From the NCBI GenBank assembly GCA_947254705.1, contig CAMYCX010000001.1:3364-67363 (forward strand): 64,000 nucleotides of DNA. The letters are read 5' to 3'. The position numbers and the translations under genes are program-made. The notes under the pieces were generated by a model. The model was not told the DNA's origin. It did not search any database and worked only from the letters and a program-made list of their open reading frames with translations. The stretch comes from an uncultured Veillonellaceae bacterium (GTDB lineage: Bacteria; Bacillota; Negativicutes; Veillonellales; Negativicoccaceae). Within the stretch, counting starts at the first letter, position 1. The number at the start of each line of letters is the position of its first letter. Below are positions 45,760 to 54,647 of this stretch, piece after piece.

Positions 45760-45775
45760 TGTTTCACGTGAAACA
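45760..45775. promoter_or_regulatory. parS: parS site 3, between parB and the DUF4446 gene
   Basis: Perfect TGTTTCACGTGAAACA starting two bases after the parB stop codon; the next gene's AGGAGG ribosome site begins at its last base. Bound ParB here could shape read-through into the downstream pair. Confidence 0.95.
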
Positions 45776-45784
45776 GGAGGGTAT

Positions 45785-46315
45785 ATGGCAGGAATAAGCG
45801 GTACCGCCGATACCATGATGTTGGGAATATTGATTGCCCTGTTGGTGATTGTATTGCTGTATGTCATGTTATTGCGATATAAAATGAATCGTTTGTCGCG
45901 AAACTATATGATGTTTATGCGCGGTGCAAACGGACAAACGTTGGAAAACAAATTGGGAACGGAAGTTCGGCGTTTGCGGGAAATGACAGAGAAAATTTCG
46001 GAAACGGTAGCGGAACAAAAAAACTTGTCCCGTGTGCAAAACAGCGCATTACAAAATGTCGGTTTTGTCCAATATCAGGCCTTTCCGGACAGCAGTCAGC
46101 GGGAAAGTTTTTCGGTGACGTTGCTGGACGGAAATCGCTCGGGCATTACGTTGACGGCGTTGAGCGGACGACAGGAGTCGCGGATGTACGCCAAAATAGT
46201 GCGTGACGGACAGCATACGGTGCGAGCCAGCGCGGAAGAAGAAGAAAGTTTGCGCCAAGCGTTATTGCGCCATGCCGGAGATGAACAGGCGGACGATAGC
46301 GATGCAATGGCATAA
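45785..46315 (+). CDS. DUF4446 family membrane-anchored protein
   Basis: 176-residue protein. One N-terminal transmembrane helix (residues about 11-30, MMLGILIALLVIVLLYVMLL) is followed by a coiled-coil (LENKLGTEVRRLREMTEKISETV). The DUF4446 beta region comes next (QYQAFPDSSQRESFSVTLLD, SGITLTALSGRQESRMYAK), then an acidic tail. DUF4446 genes often follow parB in Firmicutes, which is why I trust the family; their job is not known. AGGAGG directly precedes ATG 45785. The end overlaps the M23 peptidase by 14 bases. Confidence 0.85.
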   Translation: MAGISGTADTMMLGILIALLVIVLLYVMLLRYKMNRLSRNYMMFMRGANGQTLENKLGTEVRRLREMTEKISETVAEQKNLSRVQNSALQNVGFVQYQAFPDSSQRESFSVTLLDGNRSGITLTALSGRQESRMYAKIVRDGQHTVRASAEEEESLRQALLRHAGDEQADDSDAMA

Positions 46316-47195
46316 AGAAGATGACCGTATCACTCTGTCGATGAAGCGTCGTCATTTCTACTTGTTGGCGATGGCCGAAGGGGTGCTGTGGTTACTTGCG
46401 ATCGGTATGATTGTCTGGAGTATATGGCATTATGCGGAAACGGAACGGTTGCGTGCGGAAAACGAGTTGTATGCGCGACAAGCGGAAATCACCGCGCAGC
46501 GTTTGACGGAAATGGAAGCGCGTTTGACGGAGTTGGATGCGTTGGATGCGGAGATACGGGGTATGATGAACGGTGCATCAAACGGTCGCGGTGATGGCGG
46601 AGTCATTGCTGCGGTACCGCAGGATGACATCGGATCGGGAGAGTTGATGTCCCGTTTGGGGCGAGTGTATGATCGAATGGAAACCAGATGGATTTCATTG
46701 GCATTGATTCGTTCCGCACTACGTGACGGCACGGAGGTGGCATGGGCATCGCCCGTGCAGACCGGAGCGGATAATCAGGACACTCCGTCGATGACTCCGG
46801 CCCGAGGAGCGGAAATAACGGATGGTTTCGGGTGGCGTTCCGATCCGTTTACCGGGGAGCAGCGCTTTCATGAAGGGGTTGATTTTGCCGCTGCATACGG
46901 GACACCGATTATCGCGACGGCAAGAGGAACGGTTACGCGTGCAGAATGGGCGGAAGGGTACGGCAATTTGGTTGAGATTCGGCATGCGGGCGGCGTGATT
47001 ACCCGCTACGGTCATAACTCGTTGGTCGTAGTCCGGGTCGGGGATACGGTCAATGCCGGGGAAGTCATTGCCTTTATGGGCAATACCGGCCGCAGCACGG
47101 GATGCCATGTTCATTATGAAGTCAGAATTAACGGCGTGGCGGTGGATCCGATGTTGTTTATTCATTCGCAGGAATCGGTAATGAAGAGAAAATAA
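46302..47195 (+). CDS. Membrane-anchored M23 (LytM) family peptidase
   Basis: 297-residue protein. A transmembrane helix (about residues 20-42) and a coiled-coil (ENELYARQAEITAQRLTEMEARL) precede the C-terminal M23 domain. There the zinc ligands show as HEGVDF (His and Asp) and the HxH of CHVHYEV, with GFGWRSDPF and TRYGHNSLVV as the other strands. All ligands appear present, so an active endopeptidase cutting peptidoglycan cross-bridges is likely. It is translated with DUF4446 by overlap. The start ATG 46302 has only a weak ribosome site; the upstream extension is inside the neighbour. Confidence 0.88.
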   Translation: MQWHKEDDRITLSMKRRHFYLLAMAEGVLWLLAIGMIVWSIWHYAETERLRAENELYARQAEITAQRLTEMEARLTELDALDAEIRGMMNGASNGRGDGGVIAAVPQDDIGSGELMSRLGRVYDRMETRWISLALIRSALRDGTEVAWASPVQTGADNQDTPSMTPARGAEITDGFGWRSDPFTGEQRFHEGVDFAAAYGTPIIATARGTVTRAEWAEGYGNLVEIRHAGGVITRYGHNSLVVVRVGDTVNAGEVIAFMGNTGRSTGCHVHYEVRINGVAVDPMLFIHSQESVMKRK

Positions 47196-47240
47196 AGAAA
47201 GATGGCGCGGTGGCGTTTCCGCGTGGATAGGGCAATACAA

Positions 47241-47270
47241 AACCTCTCTCGAGGATATTCGAGAGAGGTT
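47241..47270. terminator. Bidirectional terminator between M23 and MFS genes
   Basis: AACCTCTCTCGA (47241-47252) and TCGAGAGAGGTT (47259-47270), loop of six, T-run on the plus strand and a shorter one on the minus strand. Confidence 0.88.
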
Positions 47271-47294
47271 TTTTGGTACCGCCGGTAAAAGTTG

Positions 47295-48488
47295 TTATGC
47301 GGCAGTTCGAGCCGGCATGACCTGATACACAAGCACGGCCACGGCAAAGAACATGAGCGCGGTTGACCAGAATACGGCACTCATACCCATCATCACCGCC
47401 AATACACCGGAGACAAACGGTCCTGCCACATTGCCCATGAGTGCGGCGGAGGAGGTTACGCCGAAGGCGATACCGCGTTTGTCGGTGGGAACATGATCGG
47501 CGATGATCGTGTTCACGCTGGGCATCAGTCCGCCGATAAAAAAGCCGGTCAATGCGCGGAATGTGGCAAATATCCATACATTCGGCGCCATATACTGGAG
47601 AATAAAGCAAGTACCGGCCAGAACGGCACCGAACATCAGTACTTGTCGGTGCGACAACCATTGAACGACGCGATTGACATTAAATGAACTGAGTGCGCTG
47701 GCGATGCCGCCGAGAGCGATGATCGTACCGGAGATGGTGGCCAGTGCGGCCTCGTCGCCGGTCAACCCTTTGAGGTAAAGCGGGATAATCGGGCCGATAC
47801 CGGTCAAACCGAATTGAACGAGAAACTGGACAATCATCATGGCACGAACTAACGGAATGGAAAAGAAGAGTCGCAAATTTTTCCACATGGATTCTTTTTT
47901 GCTTTGCGGGTGCGGAGCGGCTTGCGGTTTGACAAAGACCGCGGTACAGAATAACGCCGTCAGAGCAAATAACGCAAAGACAAGAAAGGTATTGCGATAT
48001 CCCAGCATATCCGCCGCCACACCGCCGATGAGCGGACCGAGGGTGCCGCCCAGAACGATTCCCGTCTGATATACGCCGAGGGAATAGGTGGCTTTTTCAC
48101 GTGGCGTTTCAACCACGACCATCGCCATGCCCGCGGCGATAAATCCGCCGGCAAATCCTTGTAAGGCACGCAGTATCAACAAACCGAAGGGGGATTGTAC
48201 CCATGCCATCGCGGTCATGATCATCGTGAGAGAGCCCAGGATAATCAAGAGTACACTTTTATGGCCGTGCCGATCGCCGTAAGATCCCCAGTAAGGATTG
48301 GCCACGGCGGCCGTCAAACTGGTGACGGCGGTAACCGCACCGGCCCACATGCCAGCTTGACCGATATCGTGGATGCCGAGCTCGTGAATAAACAGCGGGA
48401 CAAAAGAAATCAGTCCGAGAATGGCCGATCCCGCTAAAATTTGAATACCTACCAACCAATATAAATTCGTACGCCATCGTTGCGCCAT
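47295..48488 (-). CDS. MFS transporter (drug-efflux type)
   Basis: 397-residue, 12-helix exporter. The loop 2-3 motif A reads NPYWGSYGDRHGHKSVL. The motif C region on helix 5 is GVYQTGIVLGGTLGPLIGG, typical of H+ antiporters for drugs. ATG 48488 has GGAG eight bases upstream; the 20-residue upstream extension is not supported. A leader hairpin (48516-48536) lies just before it. It is transcribed against the replication fork. Substrate unknown. Confidence 0.85.
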   Translation of the reverse strand: MAQRWRTNLYWLVGIQILAGSAILGLISFVPLFIHELGIHDIGQAGMWAGAVTAVTSLTAAVANPYWGSYGDRHGHKSVLLIILGSLTMIMTAMAWVQSPFGLLILRALQGFAGGFIAAGMAMVVVETPREKATYSLGVYQTGIVLGGTLGPLIGGVAADMLGYRNTFLVFALFALTALFCTAVFVKPQAAPHPQSKKESMWKNLRLFFSIPLVRAMMIVQFLVQFGLTGIGPIIPLYLKGLTGDEAALATISGTIIALGGIASALSSFNVNRVVQWLSHRQVLMFGAVLAGTCFILQYMAPNVWIFATFRALTGFFIGGLMPSVNTIIADHVPTDKRGIAFGVTSSAALMGNVAGPFVSGVLAVMMGMSAVFWSTALMFFAVAVLVYQVMPARTAA

Positions 48489-48509
48489 GTGATTTCTCCG
48501 TTTCTGCAA

Positions 48510-48536
48510 TAAAAGCAGCGGCCGCGTGAGCCGCTG
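48510..48536 (-). promoter_or_regulatory. Hairpin with T-run in the MFS leader
   Basis: CAGCGGC / GCCGCTG stem with a 7-base loop, followed on the minus strand by GCTTTTATTG. It lies between a TATAAT (48570-48575, minus) and the MFS start, so it could be a weak attenuator or the terminator of the upstream GltD-like gene. Confidence 0.45.
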
Positions 48537-48632
48537 TGAATCAGTCATTTGTCATTTCGTATGATTCGTATTATATAAAACCTGACGGATATTACGAGCC
48601 GTCGCAGTACGAACGTGGCTGTGTAACGAGCA

Positions 48633-49991
48633 CTACTTGTCGGCTTGTCGTTCCGTTTGTTTTTGGATATATGCCATCATACCTTGTGCCGTTTTTTTCG
48701 CTTCCCGCATGGCCAGCACGACGGTAGCCGGGCGATGAACGACATCTCCCGCGGAAAAAACACCTTCCTGCGTTGTCATGCCGTAGTACGGTTCTGTTGC
48801 GATACGGATATAGCCCGAATCATCCCGCTTGATATCCGGCAATACGGAACGCATCCATGTACCCGGGACATGACCGACCGCAATAATGACACGATTGACG
48901 GCGATCGTTCCCTCGTTGCCTGTCGGCGTCATTTCACCGACGTCGTTGAGTGCTTGTTCGGCGTAACGAAATCCTTCTACTTGTTGTGTGCCGAGTACGG
49001 CCATGGGGGCGGATTGAAATTGAAAACGAACGCCTTCCTGTTTGGCGGCCTCGTACTCCGAGGGCAGGCAGGACATAAACTCCGCCGTGCGACGATAGAC
49101 GACGGTTACTTGGGCGGCACCGAGGCGCAAGGCGGTGCGGGCGGCATCGATAGCGACATTGCCCGCGCCGATGACGGCGACGCGATCGCCGGCCTTGACG
49201 GGCAATTCTTCGGCGGTGACGGCACCGTCGGCATATCGGCGGACTTCGTGCAGGAAATCCATCGCTTGCATAACACCGGTCAATTCATCTCCGATGAGCG
49301 GCAAGTCACGCGGCTGATCCGTGCCGATACCGAGGAAGATGGCGGCATAACCGTCCGCCGTGAGGTCAGCAGTGCCAAAATCTTTCCCCAACGTTCGGTT
49401 GGTCAGAAAGCGCACGCCCATGGCCCGCAATCGTTCCACCTCAAAGCGAACGACCGACTTGTGCAGACGAAAATCGGGAATCCCGTATAACAGTACTCCG
49501 CCCGGTTCCGCTTCGGACTCATAGACATCAACGGCATATCCCGTCATGCGCAGATCGTTGGCGACGGTGAGTCCTGCCGGTCCCGAGCCGATGACGGCGA
49601 CTTTTTCTTTTTTTCGCGGCAGACGCTTCGGTGTGGTCAGTCCCAAGGCATGGGCGGCATCGCCGATCAAACTTTCAATCACTCCGATCTTGACCGGCTG
49701 CCCGCGCCGATTCAAAATGCAATGTCCTTCACATTGTGTTTCATGCGGACAAACTCGTCCGCACACGGAAGGCAGATTGCTTCGCTGATTGATGATGTCG
49801 ATCGCCGCACCGATGTTTCCCGCCGCCAGCTCCCGAATAAATGCGGGAATTTCATTGCCGACGGGGCAGCCCGTGCGACATGTCGGACGCGGGCATTGCA
49901 TACAACGTTTCGCCTCCGTCATCGCCCGCTGCAAATCTTCCATCGTCACTTGCACACGATCCGTGATCGGTGCCTGTCTCATTCGTTCCAT
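48633..49991 (-). CDS. GltD-like NADPH-dependent flavoprotein oxidoreductase
   Basis: 452-residue FAD/Fe-S protein of the glutamate synthase small-subunit family. The N-terminal dihydropyrimidine-dehydrogenase-type domain has two cysteine groups for 4Fe-4S clusters (CMQCPRPTCRTGCPVGNEIP and VCGRVCPHETQCEGHC). FAD-binding GSGPAGLTVANDL and NADPH-binding GAGNVAIDAARTALRLGA follow. The large GltB subunit is absent, and no NfnA-like partner lies adjacent. It may work with a distant GltB/NfnA or with another acceptor. ATG 49991 is preceded by GGGGTGG. Confidence 0.8.
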   Translation of the reverse strand: MERMRQAPITDRVQVTMEDLQRAMTEAKRCMQCPRPTCRTGCPVGNEIPAFIRELAAGNIGAAIDIINQRSNLPSVCGRVCPHETQCEGHCILNRRGQPVKIGVIESLIGDAAHALGLTTPKRLPRKKEKVAVIGSGPAGLTVANDLRMTGYAVDVYESEAEPGGVLLYGIPDFRLHKSVVRFEVERLRAMGVRFLTNRTLGKDFGTADLTADGYAAIFLGIGTDQPRDLPLIGDELTGVMQAMDFLHEVRRYADGAVTAEELPVKAGDRVAVIGAGNVAIDAARTALRLGAAQVTVVYRRTAEFMSCLPSEYEAAKQEGVRFQFQSAPMAVLGTQQVEGFRYAEQALNDVGEMTPTGNEGTIAVNRVIIAVGHVPGTWMRSVLPDIKRDDSGYIRIATEPYYGMTTQEGVFSAGDVVHRPATVVLAMREAKKTAQGMMAYIQKQTERQADK

Positions 49992-50173
49992 GTTCCACCC
50001 CAACCCCTCGTTGAGGGTCTATTTGTTGACCCGGCCTGTCCTTTGTTCTTATTTTAGCATAATTGGCGGTGCAGTTGCATCTTTTTCATCGTTTGAGAAT
50101 GTCGTTGCGGAGATCGGGGAAATGTACACCGGATTGACGTTGATGCGGTTGAGTATAGCGACGACACATAAAA

Positions 50174-50197
50174 AACGCTTCGCCTAGGCGAAGCGTT
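50174..50197 (-). terminator. Terminator after tRNA-Arg
   Basis: AACGCTTCGCC / GGCGAAGCGTT perfect 11-bp stem with a two-base loop (50174-50197). On the minus strand a TTTTTTATG run follows. Confidence 0.88.
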
Positions 50198-50207
50198 GTC
50201 ATATTTG

Positions 50208-50283
50208 TGGTGCGCCCAAGATGATTCGAACATCCGACACGCGGTTTAGGAAACCGCTGCTCTATCCCCTGAGCTATGGGCGC
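50208..50283 (-). tRNA. tRNA-Arg (anticodon CCU)
   Basis: Complete 76-nt cloverleaf. Acceptor GCGCCCA pairs with TGGGCGC. The D arm is GCTC-AGGGGATA-GAGC. Anticodon stem GCGGT/ACCGC with loop TTCCTAA gives CCU (reads AGG). The T arm has the usual TTCGAAT loop. The 3' CCA is encoded at 50208-50210. It sits 46 bases after the ychF stop on the same strand, and a terminator follows. Confidence 0.97.
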
Positions 50284-50329
50284 ATGATTCCGCCTGATTG
50301 TCGACAGGCGGTTGATATGGAGGCGATAT

Positions 50330-51436
50330 TTAGACGTTAAAACGGAAATACGTCACATCGCCGTCCTGCATCACATAGTCTTTACCTTCCAAGCGCAGTA
50401 ATCCCATTTCCCGTGCTTTGGCCATGGATCCCGCCCGCATGAGATCGTCGTAGGACACGATTTCCGCACGGATAAAGCCGCGCTCAATATCACTGTGAAT
50501 TTTCCCGGCGGCTTGCGGGGCCTTCGTGCCGCGAACAATCGTCCAGGCACGTGTTTCCATCTCACCGGCGGTGAAGAAGTTAATCAGACCGAGCAGCGAG
50601 TACGCCGCTTTAATCAGGCGATTGAGTCCCGGTTCGTCTTCCCCCAGATCGGCTAAAAATGCCGCCGCCTCTTCCGGTTCGAGTTCGGCGATTTCCGCCT
50701 CGATGGCGGCGGACACGGGGACCCAACCGGCGCCTTCCTCTTCGGCCAGCTTAGCAACGGCCTGTACATGCGGATTGGCGAGCGGATCGGCAATCTCATC
50801 TTCGCCGACATTGGCCACATACAGTACGGGTTTTCGCGTCAGCAAGTTTAATTCCGCCAGCAAGGCCTCTTCTTCTTCGGAAAGGTCGAGCAGACGAGCG
50901 GGCCTGGCTTCTTCGAGCAGCGGCTGAACTTTGTCCAGTATCGCCAGTTCCGCTTTGGCATCCGCATTGCCGCTTTTGGCGATTTTTTCGATACGTTTGC
51001 GCCGTTTGTCGACGGCATCCAAATCGGCCAGACAGAGTTCCGTCATGATGATTTCAATATCCCGCAAAGGATCAACGGACCCTGCAACATGGGTGACGTT
51101 TTCGTCTTCAAAACAGCGTACGACCTGTGCGATGGCATCGGTTTCCCGAATATGAGCGAGAAATTGATTGCCGAGTCCTTCGCCTTTGGATGCGCCCGCC
51201 ACCAGCCCCGCAATATCGACGAAGCGAATGACGGCGGACAGTTGCTGCTTGGGGTGAAACATTTCCGTCAAGCGATCCAGACGTTCGTCGGGAACAAGTG
51301 CGACACCGACATTCGGTTCAATGGTGCAAAAGGGATAGTTGGCCGCCTCGGCACCGGCCTTGGTGATCGCATTAAATAGTGTGCTCTTGCCGACATTCGG
51401 GAGCCCGACGATGCCGACTTGTAAATTCGTACTCAT
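50330..51436 (-). CDS. ychF: Redox-regulated ATPase YchF/OLA1
   Basis: 368-residue P-loop ATPase of the Obg-related class. Walker A GLPNVGKST (11-19); G2/G3 region NYPFCTIEPNVGVALVPDERL and VDIAGLVAGASKGEGLGN; the NxxE variation of the usual NKxD gives ATP preference. The C-terminal TGS-like domain carries GEMETRAWTIVRGTKAPQAAGKIHSDIERGFIRAE. YchF binds ribosomes and modulates stress responses. ATG 51436 lies close after the stop of the aminotransferase-like gene; tRNA-Arg follows it. Confidence 0.96.
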   Translation of the reverse strand: MSTNLQVGIVGLPNVGKSTLFNAITKAGAEAANYPFCTIEPNVGVALVPDERLDRLTEMFHPKQQLSAVIRFVDIAGLVAGASKGEGLGNQFLAHIRETDAIAQVVRCFEDENVTHVAGSVDPLRDIEIIMTELCLADLDAVDKRRKRIEKIAKSGNADAKAELAILDKVQPLLEEARPARLLDLSEEEEALLAELNLLTRKPVLYVANVGEDEIADPLANPHVQAVAKLAEEEGAGWVPVSAAIEAEIAELEPEEAAAFLADLGEDEPGLNRLIKAAYSLLGLINFFTAGEMETRAWTIVRGTKAPQAAGKIHSDIERGFIRAEIVSYDDLMRAGSMAKAREMGLLRLEGKDYVMQDGDVTYFRFNV

Positions 51437-51438
51437 GG

Positions 51439-52488
51439 TTATTCTCCTTTATTATGACGCATGGCGCCCGTCAGATCAATCCGTACCCACGTTTCGCCGG
51501 CAGGGCCGAATACGGCGCCGTCTTGCCATGTGGCGACAGGAACGGCAGCGACAATGGCGTCGGCCGTTCGGCGGTCTGTCCAGATGACGGGGACTTCGCC
51601 GCCGCCCCAATAGGGGCGATCAAGTGCGTCGGCCACGGCACAGGCGTCACGGGTGACGGCACGTACGGCGGTGATCGCCTGTCGCCATTCCGCTTCACCG
51701 CGCGGACTGTAACGGGCGACGATGCCGGCGGCCGACAACGGTGACAATTCCGGTTCAACGAGGTAACGGGTCAATACATCGGCCAACGGGACATCCCGCT
51801 TCGTACCGAGATCACCCTGCCATGTCGCCGGAATGATGCTGTAATACGCTCCCGCCAGACCGCAAGCGGCCATGGATACCGTTTCCAGTACACATGCCGC
51901 GGCACCCGTCGTAGCCAACAGTGTCGGTGCGGTTGTCGTCAAAAACATACCGGCGGTGGCGTCGTGGATGACGGTCATTCCGGTCTGCTGGGCATATCGC
52001 ACCCATTGTAGCTGCTCTCGCGGTGTCATGACGACCCCCGTTACGCTTTGTGCGGCGGCAATTTGTGCCAAACCCGGCTCATGCATCGGGAGCGGTATAC
52101 GGAAATCCAATTCGTCAAAACTGCTTAAATATTCCACGCCGCGGTAGAATCCCCGGTCCCAATCCGATCCGCGCCCGTCACCGATATGTACGGACAATTC
52201 GGACAGGCCGCCCGGATCCATTAAGGCGACGACCGTATCCGCGGTGGCCGCTGCGATGAGGCGGGAGGCATCGATGCCGAGTCGTACTTCGGCCGGGGAG
52301 ATCGACACTCCGTAGCGGGCATACGCCGCGGCAATCGTTTCGCGCACGGTATCTGCCGTCGGTGCCGGTGCACCGGCCGATACCTCGGTGATCGCATCAC
52401 GCATGGCCGGCAAGAGCGGGCACTGCCATTGCGGACGAAGGGTCATGGCGTGATCGACAATTCGTCGCAAGGTTAGTTTCGTATTCAC
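51439..52488 (-). CDS. Degenerate PLP aminotransferase-like protein (DapL-like fold), probably lacking the catalytic lysine
   Basis: 349-residue protein that looks like a class I/II aminotransferase, closest in layout to LL-diaminopimelate aminotransferase. QLQWVRYAQQTGMTVIHDATAGMF matches the strand-loop with the PLP-contact Asp. The segment where family members have SFSK (the Schiff-base lysine) reads ETVSMAACGLAG here, with Ala in place of Lys, and the usual Tyr of DAAY-type loops is also changed. So transamination is unlikely and a structural or regulatory role, or a pseudogene in progress, is possible. GTG 52488 is seven bases after GAGGAG. Two bases separate it from ychF, so they share an operon. 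The family call is tentative. Confidence 0.6.
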   Translation of the reverse strand: MNTKLTLRRIVDHAMTLRPQWQCPLLPAMRDAITEVSAGAPAPTADTVRETIAAAYARYGVSISPAEVRLGIDASRLIAAATADTVVALMDPGGLSELSVHIGDGRGSDWDRGFYRGVEYLSSFDELDFRIPLPMHEPGLAQIAAAQSVTGVVMTPREQLQWVRYAQQTGMTVIHDATAGMFLTTTAPTLLATTGAAACVLETVSMAACGLAGAYYSIIPATWQGDLGTKRDVPLADVLTRYLVEPELSPLSAAGIVARYSPRGEAEWRQAITAVRAVTRDACAVADALDRPYWGGGEVPVIWTDRRTADAIVAAVPVATWQDGAVFGPAGETWVRIDLTGAMRHNKGE

Positions 52489-52532
52489 TGCGTCACTCCT
52501 CATTGATTATTCATATTTATTTATTATAGCAT

Positions 52533-52538
52533 GCTTTT
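52533..52538 (-). promoter_or_regulatory. Extended -10 promoter for the aminotransferase-like gene and ychF
   Basis: Minus-strand TGC-TATAAT lies about 40 bases before the GTG start. Its -35 is poor. Confidence 0.4.
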
Positions 52539-52650
52539 ATTACTTTCCGCAGATCGCGACGGTAATATAATTTTGTGCTGTTTTATCAAAAATATAAATA
52601 TTTTTCCTTAAATATGCTATGATAAAAAGGAATAGCGGGGAGGAATACCC

Positions 52651-53625
52651 ATGAATGAATTGATTCACATTCTGTTTTTTAATATGTTTCCGCTGATCGG
52701 TCTGGCGGTGGCGGGTTATTGGTTGGATTCCCGATTTAAAATTGATATCAAAACATTGACGACGATTGTCTTTTATGTCGTTCTGCCGGGGCTGATTTTT
52801 CTGAACGTGTATGAGATGCCTTTCGAGATGGGCAGTCTCGCCATCTTGGCGGCGGGGATTGTTCTGCTCGGTTTGCACGCGTTGCTTGCTCAACTGATCG
52901 CGCATTGGCGCGGCTACGAACCGGGGCAGCGGGAGAGTTTTCGCGTGATGACGATGTTTACCAACTGCGGCAATATCGGGCTTTCCATGATTACGTTGAT
53001 TTACAGTCAGCCACCGTTTATCAACGGGTATGAAAAACCGTACTATACGACGGCCATGGCGGCGATTACCATTTTGCTGATCATGACCAACGTGCTGCTT
53101 AACACGGTCGGTCTCTACCTGTCCGGCAGAGGGCGACTGACACCGCGGGATACGTTGAAAATGATTCGGCACATGCCGACGGTCTATGTGGTGATTTTGG
53201 CGGTGGCGGTCAAATATTTTGCCGTGCCGGTGCATACATGGTTCGTGTGGCAGATTGTGGAGCGTGTCGCCGTGACGTTACCGTTGTTTGCGATGTTAAT
53301 ATTGGGCATTCAGTTGCACCGCACTACGATTTACTGGTTTAATCCCGACGTCTGGCTCGCCGTTCTGACACGGTTGGTCATCGGCCCGATATTGGCACTT
53401 GGCGTGATTCTGGCATATGGCGGATTTTCGCCGATTGCCTCGCAAGTGCTGCTGATCTTTTCGGCGGTTCCCTGCGCGGTCAATTCGGTGCTTTTTGCGG
53501 TTGAATTTAAAAACTATCCCGGATATACGACACAGACGGTTATGTCCAGTTTTATTGTCGGTTCCGTCACGCTTACCGCGGTTATTTACCTGGCACGGAT
53601 ACTGTTTCCCGTACCGATGTGGTAG
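52651..53625 (+). CDS. AEC-family transporter (auxin efflux carrier-like permease)
   Basis: 324-residue membrane protein with ten predicted helices in two five-helix halves. Landmarks are FPLIGLAVAGYWLDSRFKID at the N terminus, FTNCGNIGLSMITLIY (the conserved Gly/Asn substrate helix) and SAVPCAVNSVLFAVEF in the second half. Bacterial members carry malate, malonate or other organic acids; the substrate here is unknown. GGGGAGGA precedes ATG 52651. An extended -10 (TGC-TATGAT) lies about 35 bases upstream. No regulator is adjacent. Confidence 0.85.
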   Translation: MNELIHILFFNMFPLIGLAVAGYWLDSRFKIDIKTLTTIVFYVVLPGLIFLNVYEMPFEMGSLAILAAGIVLLGLHALLAQLIAHWRGYEPGQRESFRVMTMFTNCGNIGLSMITLIYSQPPFINGYEKPYYTTAMAAITILLIMTNVLLNTVGLYLSGRGRLTPRDTLKMIRHMPTVYVVILAVAVKYFAVPVHTWFVWQIVERVAVTLPLFAMLILGIQLHRTTIYWFNPDVWLAVLTRLVIGPILALGVILAYGGFSPIASQVLLIFSAVPCAVNSVLFAVEFKNYPGYTTQTVMSSFIVGSVTLTAVIYLARILFPVPMW

Positions 53626-53724
53626 CGGCGGCGGGGTTTTCCGTCGCGCCACCGCGAGCGCATAACCGAGGGAGGCGCGTACGAAAAACGGATACGCGCG
53701 GGTATACGAACAGGAGGAAATCAC

Positions 53725-54525
53725 ATGATCGGTGCCATCATCGGCGATATTGTCGGTTCTCGTTTTGAGTGGGACAATCATCGTTCGAAAACATTTACGT
53801 TCTTATCGGAACGCTGTTTTTTCACCGATGACAGCGTGATGAGTCTGGCTGTTTGTGAAGCCTTGCTGCTGGTACGGGAACAAGGCGGCGATTTGGCACG
53901 GGCGACGGTGGCGGCAATGCAACGTATCGGACGACCGTATCCCGATTGCGGTTATGGCGGTATGTTCGGGCAATGGATGTACACGGATCATCCCGCGCCG
54001 TACGGCAGTTACGGCAACGGTGCCGCGATGCGTGTCAGCGGTGTGGCTTATGCGGCGACGACGCCGGCACAAGTTCGCACGCTTTCACATGCGGTGACGG
54101 CGGTTACGCATAATCACCCCGAAGGGATAAAGGGAGCGGAAGCGGCGGCGATGGTGACGTTCCTTGCTCGTACGGGGATGCCGTTGACGGACGTCGAAGC
54201 ATATATTCATCGGCAGTACTACGATATGGATTTCACTCTTGACGAGATTCGCGCGGATTATGTTTTCAACGCAACATGTCAAGGTACGGTGCCGCAAGCG
54301 CTGAAGGCGGCCTTTGTTGCGACGGACTTTGAAGATGCGATTCGTAATGCGGTCTCCATCGGGGGTGACAGCGATACGATTGCCGCTATTGCCGGCGGGG
54401 TGGCGGAAGCCGCTTTCGGTGTGCCGTCCGCGATCCGCATGCGCGCCATGACATTTCTTGATGCACGGTTGCAGGATATTCTCGCACGTTTTGAACGGGT
54501 GTATCCCGGCAAGGCGGCGAAATAA
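53725..54525 (+). CDS. ADP-ribosylglycohydrolase family protein
   Basis: 266-residue all-helical hydrolase of the DraG/ARH type, which removes ADP-ribose from proteins or small molecules using a pair of metal ions. Metal ligands are visible in FFTDDSVMSLAV (N-terminal Thr-Asp-Asp) and IGGDSDTIAAIAGGVAEA (C-terminal Asp-Ser-Asp-Thr), with GNGAAMRVSG and HNHPEGIKGAEA between. GIGDIVGSRFEW is the start motif. AGGAGG precedes ATG 53725. No DraT or toxin partner lies nearby, so the substrate is unknown. Confidence 0.9.
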   Translation: MIGAIIGDIVGSRFEWDNHRSKTFTFLSERCFFTDDSVMSLAVCEALLLVREQGGDLARATVAAMQRIGRPYPDCGYGGMFGQWMYTDHPAPYGSYGNGAAMRVSGVAYAATTPAQVRTLSHAVTAVTHNHPEGIKGAEAAAMVTFLARTGMPLTDVEAYIHRQYYDMDFTLDEIRADYVFNATCQGTVPQALKAAFVATDFEDAIRNAVSIGGDSDTIAAIAGGVAEAAFGVPSAIRMRAMTFLDARLQDILARFERVYPGKAAK

Positions 54526-54576
54526 GCGGAGCAACAAAATTCATACAGGAACTCTCATCGGTGTACGGTGCGGTAT

Positions 54577-54615
54577 CAACGGCTTTCCTTGGCGGCAAGG
54601 AAGGCCGTTTGTGTA
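54577..54615 (+). terminator. Terminator after the ADP-ribosylglycohydrolase gene
   Basis: CGGC-t-TTCCTTG and CAAGGAA-g-GCCG pair around a GCGG loop, followed by TTTGTG. The T-run is short. Confidence 0.65.
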
Positions 54616-54647
54616 GGGAGTAATCAAGGCATGCGGCGTGGCGTATT

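Noticed and set aside
48633..49991. Assignment as NfnB or as true glutamate synthase small subunit
   Set aside because: Neither partner gene is adjacent, so only the family-level call is supported.
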